NCBI GenBank assembly: GCA_040437565.1
Contig: JBDOQK010000002.1
Span: forward strand, 558,001 to 622,000
Origin: Albugo candida
Lineage: Eukaryota > Oomycota > Peronosporomycetes > Albuginales
DNA: 64,000 bases
Direction of reading: 5' to 3'
Part shown: positions 1 through 11,643 of the stretch, piece by piece
How the letters are laid out: each line of letters starts with the position of its first letter
Numbering within the stretch: position 1 is the stretch's first letter
Position numbers and translations under genes: made by a program
The notes under the pieces: model-generated
What the model was told of the DNA's origin: nothing
The model's database searches: none
The model's input: only the letters and a program-made list of their open reading frames with translations

Positions 1-976
1 AGAAGTTCTGTTCCAAGAGATGCTGGAATGTCATGTTCCTTGTTACACGTGCAATCCGATGAGAACGGTCTAGATTCCGCGATTTGCTATATGCATGAAA
101 AAGTTATATAAAGTATGTGAGACTTGCATTTTCTTGAATTACCTTGTACATCTGAATCATTGATTGCTGGCTGTTAACTACCTTTTTTGCCTCTTTGAGT
201 TCATAACGCAGGGACTGATTCAAATCTTGTAATTCTGCGTTTTGGATCTCCAAATTATTTTTCATGCAATTATGAGCGGACAAAGTAACCGAATTCCGTC
301 GCAATGATTTAGCGTCTTCGAGTGCGTTTTTCAACTGCACCTGCAAAGCCTCAATCTCCTGCGCGCTTTTCTTCCATTTCTTGTTCAATTCAAGGTATTC
401 CAGCGCTATCTGTTCCTCTGCATCGGATGTACTGAGGATCATAGCATTAATATCTGAGCGATTCGACCTGGGCTTGTCCACACAAGAATGGTTATCAGCA
501 ACTGCCTCGTCGCAACGTTGCTCCAACTTGGCACATTTCTCTTGTACACTTGCCAAATCCTGTCGTAGCCGCTCTTCCTGCTCTACCAATTGCACCACAA
601 GGGCCGATTTATCTCTAAACGCAAGCTCAAGAGAATTGAGCTCCGTATAACTATGCTTGCGTTCTTCTACAGAATTCTGGATCACTATTTTCTGCTCCTC
701 CAACTTCTCACACAAAGACATTTTTTCACGTGTCAATACTTCAAGCTGGGCTTGCAACGCGCAATTTTCTGCTTGTAGCTCTTCATTCTTTTCCAAAAGC
801 AATATGCCTGCTCGAGCAGCACGTTTGAGTTCATCTTCTTCATCAGGTTGTTGATACATTCGACAATCTACTGAATAGAATAAGTGCTTGTGTAGATATA
901 TATAACCTGATTGAATTGAGTAATTGAGTGTACCTGCTTCAACGAAATTATCGCCAGGGTTACACATTGATACCAT
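1..976 (-). CDS. Coiled-coil protein with N-terminal CC1-box (AARAG), dynein-adaptor-like, 3' end off the window
   Basis: Almost entirely heptad-rich coiled coil. Near the N-terminus (residues about 32-36 of the spliced protein) is AARAG followed by ILLLEKNEEL. This matches the AAxxG CC1-box that BICD, Spindly and HAP1/TRAK adaptors use to bind dynein light intermediate chain. I place the ATG at 976. A 63-nt intron (871-933) and a 56-nt intron (87-142) have GT..AG ends and keep the frame. The last exon is still open at base 1, so the C-terminal cargo region is not visible. The 871-933 intron is in frame and stop-free, so its retention would add 21 residues. The gene is head-to-head with MTHFS. 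The coiled coil and motif are seen; a dynein-adaptor role is inferred. A generic coiled-coil protein is the alternative. Confidence 0.7.
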
Positions 977-1021
977 GTCTAGGTATCCCCAAGACAAAAT
1001 CTTAATGTTGTAGTAGTCGGA
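977..1021. promoter_or_regulatory. Putative bidirectional promoter, coiled-coil gene / MTHFS
   Basis: Only 45 bp separate the two divergent start codons (ATG at 976 on minus, ATG at 1022 on plus). If the downstream MTHFS start at 1154 is used the spacer grows to 177 bp. No core promoter motif is recognised with confidence. Confidence 0.35.
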
Positions 1022-1968
1022 ATGTCAAGTTCAATAAATCCCGGAGCTTTTCCGGTGTGCTTTTTCTACTTGCTTCCAATTCCAAAAAAACATCGAATAA
1101 GAACCGGTATTCCACCCGCATACCACCCTCATCTGAGAACTTATTCTATCATCATGATGATGACAAAGCATTCTCTAAGGCGACAGATGGCATCAGCTTT
1201 ACGAGAAATCGGACCAGTTGAAATACAGAATCAGAGTCAATGCATTGCAAATAACATATGCAAAATGTCTATTTTCAGAAAAGCTACTGCAATCTGTGTC
1301 TACTTGAATATGCCGCAAAGCGAAGCTACCACCGATGCTATTTTGGAGTACGCGTTTGAAGCGAAAAAAACAGTTTACGTTCCCAAAATAATTGGAAAAA
1401 ATGCGAAAGATATGGTGATGGTGAAAGTAGTGTCGTTCCAGGATATTGCGACTTTCCCAAAGGTTGTTTGCGATAGTGGAATTACACTTCATCATACTCG
1501 ATACTGTCTGTCTATGATAATGATCGCGTGCATGCTATTGGACAGGACAAGTGGTCTATTCCAGATCCTCATCCATTACTATGTGGAAAAAGGCGCCTAG
1601 ACCCACTAGATTCGTTAGATTTGGACCTAATCATCGTACCAGGAGTAGCGTTTGATCGGACAGGAGCGCGACTCGGCCACGGCAAAGGATACTATGGTAT
1701 GAATTGAGACTTTTGGGTGACTAAAATCCAAATTTTATTTGTGTTATAGATTGCTACTTGCAGCGCTTGAAAGAAACGTATTGTTCAAGCGGTATTTCTG
1801 CACCAAAAACAATCGTACGTTTACGAATCAAGCAAAGATTGATATAATGCTCATACATATTCTCAGGGAATCGGATTTAGTTGTCAACTGCTATCTAATG
1901 TGCCAACAAGTTCACATGATCAACTGCTAGATTACATTGTGACACCCTCAGAAACCATAACTTTGTAG
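1022..1968 (+). CDS. MTHFS: 5-formyltetrahydrofolate cyclo-ligase (methenyl-THF synthetase)
   Basis: ATP-dependent conversion of 5-formyl-THF to 5,10-methenyl-THF in folate one-carbon metabolism. Four exons join in frame with introns at 1463-1545, 1697-1749 and 1815-1866. The spliced protein carries the family signature DLIIVPGVAFDRTGARLGHG followed by KGYYD, and an upstream LRRQM...YLNMP...VYVPK core. Counted from the second Met cluster at 1154 it is 208 aa, close to the usual length of about 200. The longer start at 1022 adds 44 residues with a hydrophobic stretch that could be a targeting extension. The donor at 1463 (GTTGTT) is weak, but the joined sequence KDKWSIPDP fits the family. The family call is firm; the exact start is uncertain. 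Confidence 0.88.
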
Positions 1969-2340
1969 TCTACTTGGATTAGACTCGCGATTTTCACGAT
2001 GATCCTTTCTGCCGTAGTTCTTGTATTATGAGAAATTCTTCGTTTCAAGTCATCTTGAGCTTTCTCAACATGAAGCAGAGCTGCCAATTGCATATCCTAC
2101 CACGAGTTATCCGAGCCCATAGTGGGCAAATACGTGCTGATCCTGAGTTCTCTGAAAGCGATAGAGTGTGGAAACAAACAAAAATTGCCAGCACGTGAGC
2201 CACCGACTCAATAACAAACCAATCATATGTTCCTTGGTAAAGAAGGAATTACGATCATCTCGTTTATTTACTGGCAATTCTCGTCCTGAATACAGTCTAT
2301 TCACTACTAAGTAAAATCTTTGAAGAACTCGCGTCGCCAT
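1932..2340 (-). CDS. Small hypothetical protein, two exons, uncertain model
   Basis: Unrecognised. Exon 1 starts MATRVLQRFYLVVNRLYS and includes a hydrophobic stretch (GLLLSRWLTCWQFLFV). A GT..AG segment of only 37 nt (about 2085-2121) would join it to a basic, helix-prone exon containing HVEKAQDDLKRRI and ending at a TAA at 1932. That gives about 123 aa. The 3' end would overlap the 3' end of MTHFS on the opposite strand by 37 bp. The very short intron and the overlap make the model doubtful, but the second exon reads like real protein. It could be a small mitochondrial or membrane protein, or a fragment. Confidence 0.35.
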
Positions 2341-2392
2341 TGTGCAAAGGTTGAATTTGTACCGACAAACAGGCTCTCTTTTAACGGTACAT

Positions 2393-4706
2393 TTACTCAT
2401 TATTAGCTATCTCGTCATTGGTAGCAATCTTCCTCGCTCGATCCAAAATGGAGAAGAAGACTTCGGGTCGCTTCATTTGCGACCCGTATAGTAGTTCGGT
2501 CGTGTGTGCAACTCTGAAAAGTACATCCTCATTCCAATGTCTTGCTTGGAATTGAACTGACAAAGGTAGCCCTTGCGAGTCGTATCCAATGGGTACAGCG
2601 ATTCCAGGCACACCCACAAGGTTGGCGTACATAGAAAAGCGGAAAATGTCACTCGATTGTTCCGTGTTCAGTACTCCAGCATCATGAGAGTCTGCCGAAA
2701 TTTTTGGTGCTGTAATTCCCGTTGTAGGGGACATAAAAATATCGACTTTATCAAATATTTCTTCTCGAATCTGACGCAATGCAAAAGCACGGACTTTTTG
2801 GGCGGATGTATAATCCAATGCTGAGTAATGCCGAGCTAGTGCCAACAAAATGCGGGCTTCAGGCCCCATCGCACTGATATGTTGAAGTTGTGAATCCAGC
2901 GCGGAAGACATTTCAGATAAAATTGTCAATGTATGTGCCAGCATTACTGTGTGATAGTGATGTAATTCAACTGGAACAATCTGAGCGCCCTTATTTTGCA
3001 GTTTCTGGCGGACACGGCGAATGGAATCGGCTACTTCTGGGGATGCATGGTTTGTGAGAGCTTCAAAGTACCCGATTTTCACACCGGCAAGGCTTTCTGT
3101 CTTCTCAAAAGAGCTCACATCAGCCCGTGGTTGACTGCGGCCACGAGGAAAGCTATCATGACTACCACTAATGATAGCATAAGCGATAGCAGTATCGCGG
3201 ACCGAGTTTGCTATCGGACCAAAATGACTGACAGAGTTGATCTCCCTCGGTAAGCTTGGAACACGCTGGAAAGTTGGTTTTAGACCAACAACTCCACAAA
3301 ATGAAGCCGGGATTCGTATCGAACCACCACCATCAACAGCCAGTGCTAGCGGCACTATTCCTGAAGCCACTGCAGCAGCGGAGCCACTGGATGAACCACC
3401 AGTATAGTGACTAACATTATAAGGATTTCTCGGGGTACCATAATGCAAATTGAATCCAGTGACCCCTGCACCCACCTCGTGCATATTGGTCTTTCCAACA
3501 ATGATAGCGCCCGCGCCTCTTAGTCTTGCTACAGATGGGCTGTCTATCTTTGCAGGCCAAGGGGATTTGGGAAGCCTAGTACCGTACGTAGTAGGATAGC
3601 CCATCACATCAATTTCATCTTTAACTGCCACAGGAACACCATCAAGTACCCCAAGCGTTGCGCCTTTCGCGTAACGTTTAGTGGAGTTTCTTGCTTGTTC
3701 GAGGAAGTTTTCTCTGTTAATGGCAATAAAAATCCGTAAGGGGTGACTACCCTCTTCAGATTCTTCGATCGCCGCCAGAACAGCCTCTGCAACGTCCAAA
3801 GGAGTGATCTCTCCGCTTTGATAACGGCTTGTGTAATCTGCAATTGACCAGTACTTAAACGCGCCGTCTTTTGNNNNNNNNNNNNNNNNNNNNNNNNNNN
3901 NNNNNNNNNNNNNNNNNNNNNNNNNNNNNNNNNNNNNNNNNNNNNNNNNNNNNNNNNNNNNNNNNNNNNNNNNCGTTGCGCCTTTCGCGTAACGTTTAGT
4001 GGAGTTTCTTGCTTGTTCGAGGAAGTTTTCTCTGTTAATGGCAATAAAAATCCGTAAGGGGTGACTACCCTCTTCAGATTCTTCGATCGCCGCCAGAACA
4101 GCCTCTGCAACGTCCAAAGGAGTGATCTCTCCGCTTTGATAACGGCTTGTGTAATCTGCAATTGACCAGTACTTAAACGCGCCGTCTTTTGCGTTTATGT
4201 TCTTTGCGGAAGTTAAAAGGGTGAGCGCATTCACCCCACTCGAAGCTCTTTCCAATTGAGAGGCTTCCGGCTCCACATATGGGTAGTACACTGGAGCATC
4301 AGGTAGGATGGACGCTAATCTGTGAGGACCAGGTAACATTAGCAAAATGACTGCTTTCGAATGGTTCAGTCTCCCTTACTTGCGAACGTCGGAGTATTGT
4401 AGGTCACGCATCAAATAAGTCGAAAATATACTTCCGATGACCGGGGTTCCCATCAATATGGCTAGAAACTGTAAATGATGGATCAAATCAAAGATATTAG
4501 TTAGGGTAAGAAAAAAGAGCGACCTTCAATGGTGGTCCTGTGAGCCTTGGGCTTATCATCGATAGTGCTTTATACGGTGATGATACACCAATTGTACCTC
4601 GCGAGGAACTGATATCATCGACTTCCAGATACAATAGTAAAGAGATAGTTGCAGCAAGCAGAGCCACAGAGATGATAGAAGGTCGTAACCAAGACGACAT
4701 ATACAT
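2393..4706 (-). CDS. Fatty acid amide hydrolase-like amidase (amidase signature family), split by an assembly gap
   Basis: Amidase-signature serine hydrolase of the FAAH type, acting on fatty-acid amides or related lipids at membranes. The Ser-cisSer-Lys triad is visible: Lys in [10 protein letters not shown], the middle Ser in [10 protein letters not shown] and the nucleophile in [12 protein letters not shown]. Upstream exons (introns 4469-4523 and 4320-4379) add an N-terminal transmembrane helix ([20 protein letters not shown]) and an LTGPPLKF...GTPVIGS segment that matches the plant FAAH N-terminus. The gap at 3874-3973 and its 218-bp flank repeat insert a false 106-codon duplication. Without it the protein is 626 aa, near the roughly 607 of plant FAAH. 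The first in-frame ATG is at 4706. An upstream exon starting near 4881 (MAHRVADTG) is possible. Confidence 0.85.
3874..3973. other. 100-N scaffold gap inside FAAH gene, flanks overlap by 218 bp
   Basis: Bases 3656-3873 and 3974-4191 are identical, so the two contig ends overlap. Removing 318 nt (106 codons) keeps the amidase frame. Confidence 0.95.
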
Positions 4707-4883
4707 CCCGGAACGCGAAATGCTTCTGCGCCTCAGGTTAGTATTTGCAGCAATTGGCCAAAATGATCGATGATATGACAAGCATCTCTATAGGCAAGAA
4801 AGGCATTATAGAGGCGGCCAATGGTACAGGCCAAATAGGGAAGGTCAGCGTGACACCAGTATCGGCAACTCTATGAGCCATCC

Positions 4884-4983
4884 NNNNNNNNNNNNNNNNN
4901 NNNNNNNNNNNNNNNNNNNNNNNNNNNNNNNNNNNNNNNNNNNNNNNNNNNNNNNNNNNNNNNNNNNNNNNNNNNNNNNNNNN
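4884..4983. other. 100-N scaffold gap, flanks overlap by 320 bp
   Basis: Bases 4564-4883 are repeated exactly at 4984-5303. The repeated stretch contains the 5' exon of the FAAH-like gene, so the second copy of that exon is an assembly artefact. Confidence 0.95.
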
Positions 4984-5303
4984 AGTGCTTTATACGGTGA
5001 TGATACACCAATTGTACCTCGCGAGGAACTGATATCATCGACTTCCAGATACAATAGTAAAGAGATAGTTGCAGCAAGCAGAGCCACAGAGATGATAGAA
5101 GGTCGTAACCAAGACGACATATACATCCCGGAACGCGAAATGCTTCTGCGCCTCAGGTTAGTATTTGCAGCAATTGGCCAAAATGATCGATGATATGACA
5201 AGCATCTCTATAGGCAAGAAAGGCATTATAGAGGCGGCCAATGGTACAGGCCAAATAGGGAAGGTCAGCGTGACACCAGTATCGGCAACTCTATGAGCCA
5301 TCC

Positions 5304-5680
5304 TACAGCGCTGGATAAAGTTAAGTACTTGAAATTGCACGTAGCTGCTGAAAATTCTCACAGAATGCTTGCATAGAGAAGAATAGAACTATTAGAGATC
5401 TAGATAATTTCGTTTTGGAGCAACGATCTTGTCCGTAAAGAATGCATTGAGATACTTTATATTCTAAATGAGCTGATGAAAAGCTAGTTCACTGTCTGTT
5501 TTCAACCATAGATAAGGGTGTATCTGTCACTGCCATGCTGGCAAAACGTTCCCAAGAGAGTTATAAAATTGGTTTCCCTTCAAAACTGGGTCATACACAA
5601 TTCTACATAAAGGTGCAATTTGTGCATGTCATGAGTCATCATTTCCTTAAGACTTTCGTGGAAAATTATCCAATTAGCGA
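5304..5680. other. Intergenic stretch upstream of the JmjC/cupin gene
   Basis: No convincing coding signal. It probably holds the 5' regions of the FAAH-like gene (minus) and the cupin gene (plus). A short reading frame beginning MSHHFLKTFVENYPISE near 5630 ends just before the chosen cupin start and could be part of its true N-terminus. Confidence 0.4.
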
Positions 5681-7106
5681 ATGAGCGCATCATCGGAGAC
5701 ATCAAGCGCGGCAAGAATACCAATTCTGCTGCAAAATTTTGCCAGGTCGTGCTGTGACTGTGAACATCATTTCGCGCCGCTACAGATTCAGAATATTTCT
5801 GGTATTGAGGAGCACAAGGACACTGGTGAGATCGCTCTATGTAGAGACTCAACGTGAATCTACTTTCCTACTACAACCGCCTTCAGTTGTAGACGTCGCC
5901 ATCAAAAATGTAAGCGACAAAGTCTACTCAGGAGATGAACGCAAAAGACAGAGTGTGGAAATGAAATTTGGCGATTATATTACGTATTACACGGCGAAAT
6001 ACACGAATAATAATCACTGGCTGTGCTCCGTGTCGGATCTAGAATTTTATTTGTGTCAGTGCCCAATGTTCGTCGATGAAGAAACCATTGAGAAGGGTGT
6101 TTCGATGAAAACAAGCCTTCCCAAGCTCATGCAGCATTTCCAAATGTATACTGTTGCATTTAGTCATTTCAGAAGGTTTAATCGGGTTATTTATCGTGTA
6201 GACCAGATTTGTTAGAACGTGAAAAAGTCTCGCAGATCAATTTTTGGATGGCTGCTGCTCCGAGTCAAACTAATATCCATTACGACGCGTATCAAAACAT
6301 TTTGGTCGTTTTGAGTGGTAAAAAGGTCGTGACGCTCTATCCACCATCAGAATATGCAAAACTTCATCCATATCCGATTTATTCTGAGTCATCAAACCAT
6401 AGTCAAGTAAAATCTCATACAACGCAGAGCTCAATGCATAGTACTTTCGAAAAAGCAGATAAAATGGTGTTGAGCGTGGGAGCCGGAAGTATGTTGCAAA
6501 TGATCTTTATTTCTGAAGTTAACTGGACATAACACGATGTTAGGCGCCGTATTCATTCCGGAAGGGTGGTGGCACCAGGTGAGATCTGATAGTTTTACCA
6601 TAGCAATCAACTACTGGTACAATGGATTGAGACAACAGCTATTGGATAATCCTTTAGCCCAAGCTTACTACTCTCGCATTTTGGCTCAAGACCTACTCAA
6701 AAAAGAGTGTGACGAGTATATATCTCGAATAAGACAAAAACCGGATCGTTCTATAGGCGCTGGGGAGGTTGTTGCCCGAATAATCGAAGTCAGCTTGCAT
6801 ACTTCGCGAGAAGGTCATCTCATCCCACTTGAATCTGTGATGCTTTATGAAGTATTACTAAATCTAGCCAGAAACCACATCATACTTTGGAAAGATCTTC
6901 TCAGTTGTGCTTCCGCTGAATTAGTGGCGGTTCTTTTGCACGAATGGGAATCAAATGAGATGTTTGATTCTGAATTCTATGCGGTGATATTTTCTCCGTG
7001 GGGTTCCGAGGATGAGAAAGCGATGATTCAAGCTGATATGATGAGAAAACGAGACAACTTTCGTCAGAAAGTATGGTATCAGCTAGCTAAACCATTATTT
7101 GGCTAA
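5681..7106 (+). CDS. JmjC / cupin_8 domain Fe(II)-2-oxoglutarate hydroxylase-like protein
   Basis: Double-stranded beta-helix oxygenase of the cupin_8/JmjC class (relatives include TYW5, JMJD7 and FIH), which hydroxylate proteins or tRNA bases. The metal ligands are visible: HxD in NIHYDAYQN and the distal His in FIPEGWWHQV. The LSGKKVVTLYPPSEY strand between them is typical. Introns at 6146-6201 and 6489-6543 join cleanly (IPDLLEREKVSQINFWM and VGAGSAVFIPEG). A 40-nt intron at 5746-5785 is needed to link the start at 5681, so the N-terminus is the weak part. The model gives 424 aa with a helical C-terminal tail beyond the cupin fold. The substrate cannot be inferred. Confidence 0.8.
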
Positions 7107-8243
7107 GACCAGTTGTAGCAATTTGTTTGGGAGTGGGATTTCGAACTTGTCCTGTCAAATCTTGTGAACTACAATATCTTTCGAGAGTGCGTGTGCGCAT
7201 GACACATACAGCGCACGAAGCTTAAGATTTTTTCTCAAATATTCACACCGCACACCAGTTCGTTGTAAGGCCACGACATCCACGATCAAAGTCACTATAT
7301 ATTTGGCTTAATAGAAAGCTCTGTCTTGGCTATTTTGAGAAAGTCATACTTTGCCACAACATGATCAATTCGTGGAATTTACCTTTCTGTGAAATTCCTA
7401 TCGATTACAGCTCATATATAGTTTCATGGTGTTGCTGAAGGTCCATCGTCAGATTATTGTAGTATCAGTATCAGGCAACACGCGAATCAATGTAGGGATG
7501 AGTTTCAACGGCATCTATGCATACAGCTTAAAAGCTTTTTTCTCTGCAGCATCATTGATTCTCTAACCTTGTTGAAAGCGAGACATCCGACGAAAATTTT
7601 GTGGAGCGAAGGCTCTTTTGTTACAATTGTAATAGAACATTCGTTATCAGAAAGTGGCACTATTGCGCCGAAGAGGTTCAAATTAAAATGATCTTTTGTT
7701 TACACGAGCATCTTCTTGGCGGTGAGCAACTAGTATATGAATCATTATTGCTGTATGATCCACCATCAGATATCCATGAGCGCCACAGCTTTTCTGTCGT
7801 CTAGAACGGGTATGCCAAGTGCAGTGCCACGATGGCCATTCGTCATAGACTGATAACGGATTCGGATAACCAGAACGTAGTTCAGTTACTGGGAAGCTGG
7901 TTGTTTTGTACTCGGGAATCGAAGAACGCAGTGGTAGACAAGCAAACTCGTGATTTCTTGGGGACATGAATAACAGCTCTCCGTAAGACAACTCAGGAAT
8001 GCTCAGAAAACGTATTTTAGCTGGTCAAACTGATGCAACATAGAGGCATTGACAATTGCAGCATGTTACAGATTCGATGAGTGAAAACTTGGATGGTTTG
8101 AGCTTGGTCACATGACATCCGCAGTGGCGAATAGTAATAGATCGATAAACAAGTGATGAATATCAAGAGAGCATACTTTATTATTCATATATATGCCAGC
8201 ATGCCCTATATTTTGCGTCATCTAGATGAACCATACAAGAACA
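7107..8243. other. About 1.1 kb without a convincing gene
   Basis: Open frames here are short (67 aa on plus at 7601, 102 aa on minus at 7683-7991), overlap each other on opposite strands and show no domain or splice support. I see no repeat or RNA gene. Confidence 0.4.
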
Positions 8244-8961
8244 TCACCAATCCCCTTGACGTGAAGAAGTAGGCACGTGCCATTGACAAGGACGTCCAGG
8301 GATCGGCGGTAGATTTTTTTCTTCGAAGTCTCGAATGATTTCTTCTTGGAAAGGTTCCCACTCATAATGGACATTATGAGGATTCGTTTCAACCTGTCTC
8401 TGCAGTAATTGATTCATTGCCGCTAAGTAAATACATGTCAGTACAAAATGAATTGAAGGTAGCTTTGTGATACCGTGCGTTGTGCTCATCGCTGATCTTG
8501 TGCCTGTGGGATCGTAGCCAAGAACCGCTGGATTCTTATTTCCAGGTGATCCTTTTGGTGCTCCTTCAGGAAGCTCCACGATTTTTTTTATCGGAATTGA
8601 TGGATGCATCTCCACAGCAAACTCTTTTGCCAAATTACGACGCGTATCTCGTGTATAGTACTGAATATTGTATACACTCTCTTTATTCGGGTACGATGGA
8701 ACGTGTACATCCTTTGGTTGGCTTGATGGGGAAGGTTCACGATACTTCTGCTCTGCGGATGGATTCGACTGTGGTTGATCACATCCGCTTGCGACTTTGA
8801 ATAACAGCACTTCCCGGAGCTAGCAAATAAGAAGGGAAGGTGAAGTGAAGTGTAAAGTAAAATTCATGGATCTTTTCGCTATTCCTTACGCGCTGGCGGA
8901 CGGTATCAGGCAGCAAGCTTGACCATCGGAACGGTTTGAACGGTTCCCATTTGCTGCTCAT
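8244..8961 (-). CDS. Conserved-looking hypothetical protein, 198 aa
   Basis: Not recognised. Three exons join in frame with introns 8820-8889 (donor GTAAGG, acceptor TTGCTAG) and 8423-8473 (51 nt, stop-free). The protein is Pro- and Lys-rich with short aromatic motifs: SMSSKWEPFKPFRWSSLLP at the start, YNIQYYTRDTRRNLAKEF in the middle and YEWEPFQEEIIRDFEEKNLP near the end. There is no transmembrane helix after splicing. The size and composition would suit a small accessory subunit, possibly mitochondrial, but that is a guess. The frame extends upstream to about 9012, where TTTAG precedes it, so a further 5' exon is possible. Confidence 0.6.
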
Positions 8962-9473
8962 GCTGTACGTTAACTGCTGGATTATTTCCGGGTTGATACC
9001 GTTTGATCCCAACTAAATACGCTTATGGTGCGGCAAAGTCGATCGCATGCCATAATGTCTAATCTAGCTACTAGCTAGCGTATTTAGGTTCCATCTTCTA
9101 CTAGAAGCAGATAGAAACGTGACGCATAGCTGGCTGCTTAAAGATCGTGTGTACGGGATAGTGCAAAATCATGTTGAAAAACTCAAGTATTGTCCGTATC
9201 TAGACAATTAGATTGCGATGGCTTTGAGGCAACAAAATAAGCCTGTGAGCTATGGAAGAAATGCATCAATGATTGAGCGGTGGCTAGAACTCAAACTCGC
9301 AGTCAGCATTCGCTATCGATCTTTACGTTCCATAGCAACTAACGTGCGCGGGAGTGATTGATACATCTGTATTATTGAGTCATTCACGACAGGTTAATGT
9401 GCAATTGTGGCCCGACAACCTATTTTATCGTACGTCGTCTGCTCTTCTAATAAATTATCTTGACAATAACGAC

Positions 9474-9573
9474 NNNNNNNNNNNNNNNNNNNNNNNNNNN
9501 NNNNNNNNNNNNNNNNNNNNNNNNNNNNNNNNNNNNNNNNNNNNNNNNNNNNNNNNNNNNNNNNNNNNNNNNN
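9474..9573. other. 100-N scaffold gap, flanks overlap by 120 bp
   Basis: Bases 9354-9473 are identical to 9574-9693. Confidence 0.95.
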
Positions 9574-10007
9574 GTGATTGATACATCTGTATTATTGAGT
9601 CATTCACGACAGGTTAATGTGCAATTGTGGCCCGACAACCTATTTTATCGTACGTCGTCTGCTCTTCTAATAAATTATCTTGACAATAACGACGTACCTC
9701 GAGGATTGTCCGGTTGTACTCTGCTGACACCATCAATCTAAAGTGCGTTCAATGCACTCACATCGCACCACATAAACGATGCATTCTTGACTGCGCAGTA
9801 TATTAACATTGTTTTGAAGAAAATTGACATATAGTGAGTCACCTCATCAACGAAATATGTACGCAGGTCGGCCGCAATCTGTCTTATCATTGCGAGTTAG
9901 TGTCTTGGGCTTGATTCGTATACTATGCCTTCGATTCGAATCGCTCAAAGATATGAGTAAATGCAAAGGTGACTTTGATCAAGCGTTTTAGCCAACGATG
10001 GATTCAA

Positions 10008-10107
10008 NNNNNNNNNNNNNNNNNNNNNNNNNNNNNNNNNNNNNNNNNNNNNNNNNNNNNNNNNNNNNNNNNNNNNNNNNNNNNNNNNNNNNNNNNNNNN
10101 NNNNNNN
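10008..10107. other. 100-N scaffold gap, flanks overlap by 18 bp
   Basis: The 18 bases before the gap (9990-10007) recur directly after it (10108-10125). Confidence 0.9.
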
Positions 10108-10192
10108 AGCCAACGATGGATTCAATCCATACACCACATTAGTATACTGACAGTTATATGTATACCCCGCCGATTGACAGTTTGTGCACAAA

Positions 10193-11643
10193 ATGCCCAC
10201 TTTGAAGGGATCAAATCGTTCCAATGGTCCACGATATCAATCGCCCAATCTTGGGCGTGCATTTCACTCCGACGGCGGAAAGTCTTCTCTGCTCAGTGCA
10301 GAATCACCCAAATCTGCAAGTTATGCTTCAGACTACACGCATTTATCTTCACCCACGTTGACTGCAATTTACGACCCCAATTCTCCACAAGCTCGGATAC
10401 GAAATGAATCATACTATGCCTCGAGACTCAGTCAAAGTATCTCATCGATCGCAAACTCCTCGACACGTTCGCGAGCTTCAACGGACACAAGTACTCGTCC
10501 GACTTCGAATTATTCTAACATCCGATCACCAACTCAAGTTATACGAGAACATGACTCAAATATTTGCACGTCCAGCAATGATTTCGAAGATGATTTCGAA
10601 GACGGCGTGAGATTTGTTGATGCCTATCATGGTTTGTGGTGCATCGTTCTTATCAAATATTCTTTAGCATTATCTTGTCTCGTTAATGCCTAGGACCTCA
10701 TCGCATTCTAACTCGAGAGAATTCTGACTTGAAACAAGAACTTTATGCCTGCTACAAACAGGCCACGTGTGGACCATGTCAGATCGAGTCTAGACCATCT
10801 GATGCAAACAGCATCGATGTCATGAAATGGTAAAGCATTTAAAAGTTGGAGTTTCTCTTATCCATTGCATATGTGAAGGGAGAAGTGGATGAGCCTTGGA
10901 CGAACGACACCCCAAGAAGCAATGAAACGGTACATAAAAATCTTGGATACTTTTGTGGAAGACTGGAGGCGACATTCCAAGAAGCCAAGTGTGAGCAAAT
11001 GATTACACAAACCAAATATTCTCACCCTTTAAAGTCAGTAAGTTTAGAAGCAATCAACCATCAAAAGCGAAAGCTCATGGCAACCGATGGATGCATGGCA
11101 AGATATTCGTTACTTTATGACAAAAGAGACTGAGAAATGGCAAGAAGCAGAGTCTCGTCTAGCTGCAGTTTGCCACGAGAACGTAAGAAATTGTATCAAG
11201 GGTACATCATTAGCCGGGTACAACTGCTGATATTGCTTTCGCGTTTAGACAATACGGGTCAATAAGATTTTAAACGAACTCGTTGAAGCACAAACAAAAC
11301 AGTTCGAGCTGACGCGCAAGCTTGAAGATGATGCAAAAAAGCAGAAAGTAAGCAGAGGAATCATGTTGTCTTCTTTTTGCGTTACGCAACTTTTTCCGGT
11401 TAGAATCAAATGGAAGTCAGTGTCATGCGCCAGGAAGATCTTTCCTCTAGAATTTCGAGTACAAAGGTTTTTGCCATCGAGGCACGCATCTCCCAAGTAT
11501 TTCGAGCACTAAAGGCGCTGTGTTCTCGAAATACGATATCCTGTTTATTTCTGGCGATACTCTTGCTACAAATCCGCAGAATTGGACGCAAGGGAAAGTT
11601 TGCTATACTTTACAAGTTCTTACGTGGTACATTGGCAGTATAA
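10193..11643 (+). CDS. Acyl-CoA-binding domain protein with coiled coil and C-terminal transmembrane anchor (ACBD4/5-like)
   Basis: Six exons (introns 10632-10693, 10830-10878, 10991-11047, 11183-11248, 11348-11403) give 386 aa. Order: Ser-rich disordered N-terminus, an acidic patch (NDFEDDFEDG), an acyl-CoA-binding fold with ELYACYKQATCG and MKWEKWMSLGRTTPQEAMKR (matching the YKQAT...KWxAW...EAM.xY pattern), a helical coiled segment, and a C-terminal hydrophobic helix (ISCLFLAILLLQI) followed by a basic tail. This is the architecture of ACBD4/5, which tether peroxisomes to the ER by binding acyl-CoA and VAP. The acyl-CoA-binding call is well supported. A tethering role is an inference from the layout. 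Confidence 0.82.

Larger units (their letters stand above)
9013..10192. other. Gap-rich intergenic region
   Basis: Contains two scaffold gaps and no coherent coding signal on either strand. The only reading frames run through the duplicated gap flanks. Confidence 0.5.

Noticed and set aside
2393-2400. Prokaryote-like ATGAGTAA stop-start overlap between the amidase end and a downstream frame
   Set aside because: The genes are eukaryotic with introns. The downstream frame more plausibly starts at 2340, so the overlap looks like chance.
7601-7991. Two overlapping antisense frames (67 and 102 aa)
   Set aside because: No domain, splice or composition support for either, and they exclude each other.
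9354-9741. Frame of about 75-93 aa through the gap near 9.5 kb
   Set aside because: It exists only because Ns were translated and the flanks are duplicated.
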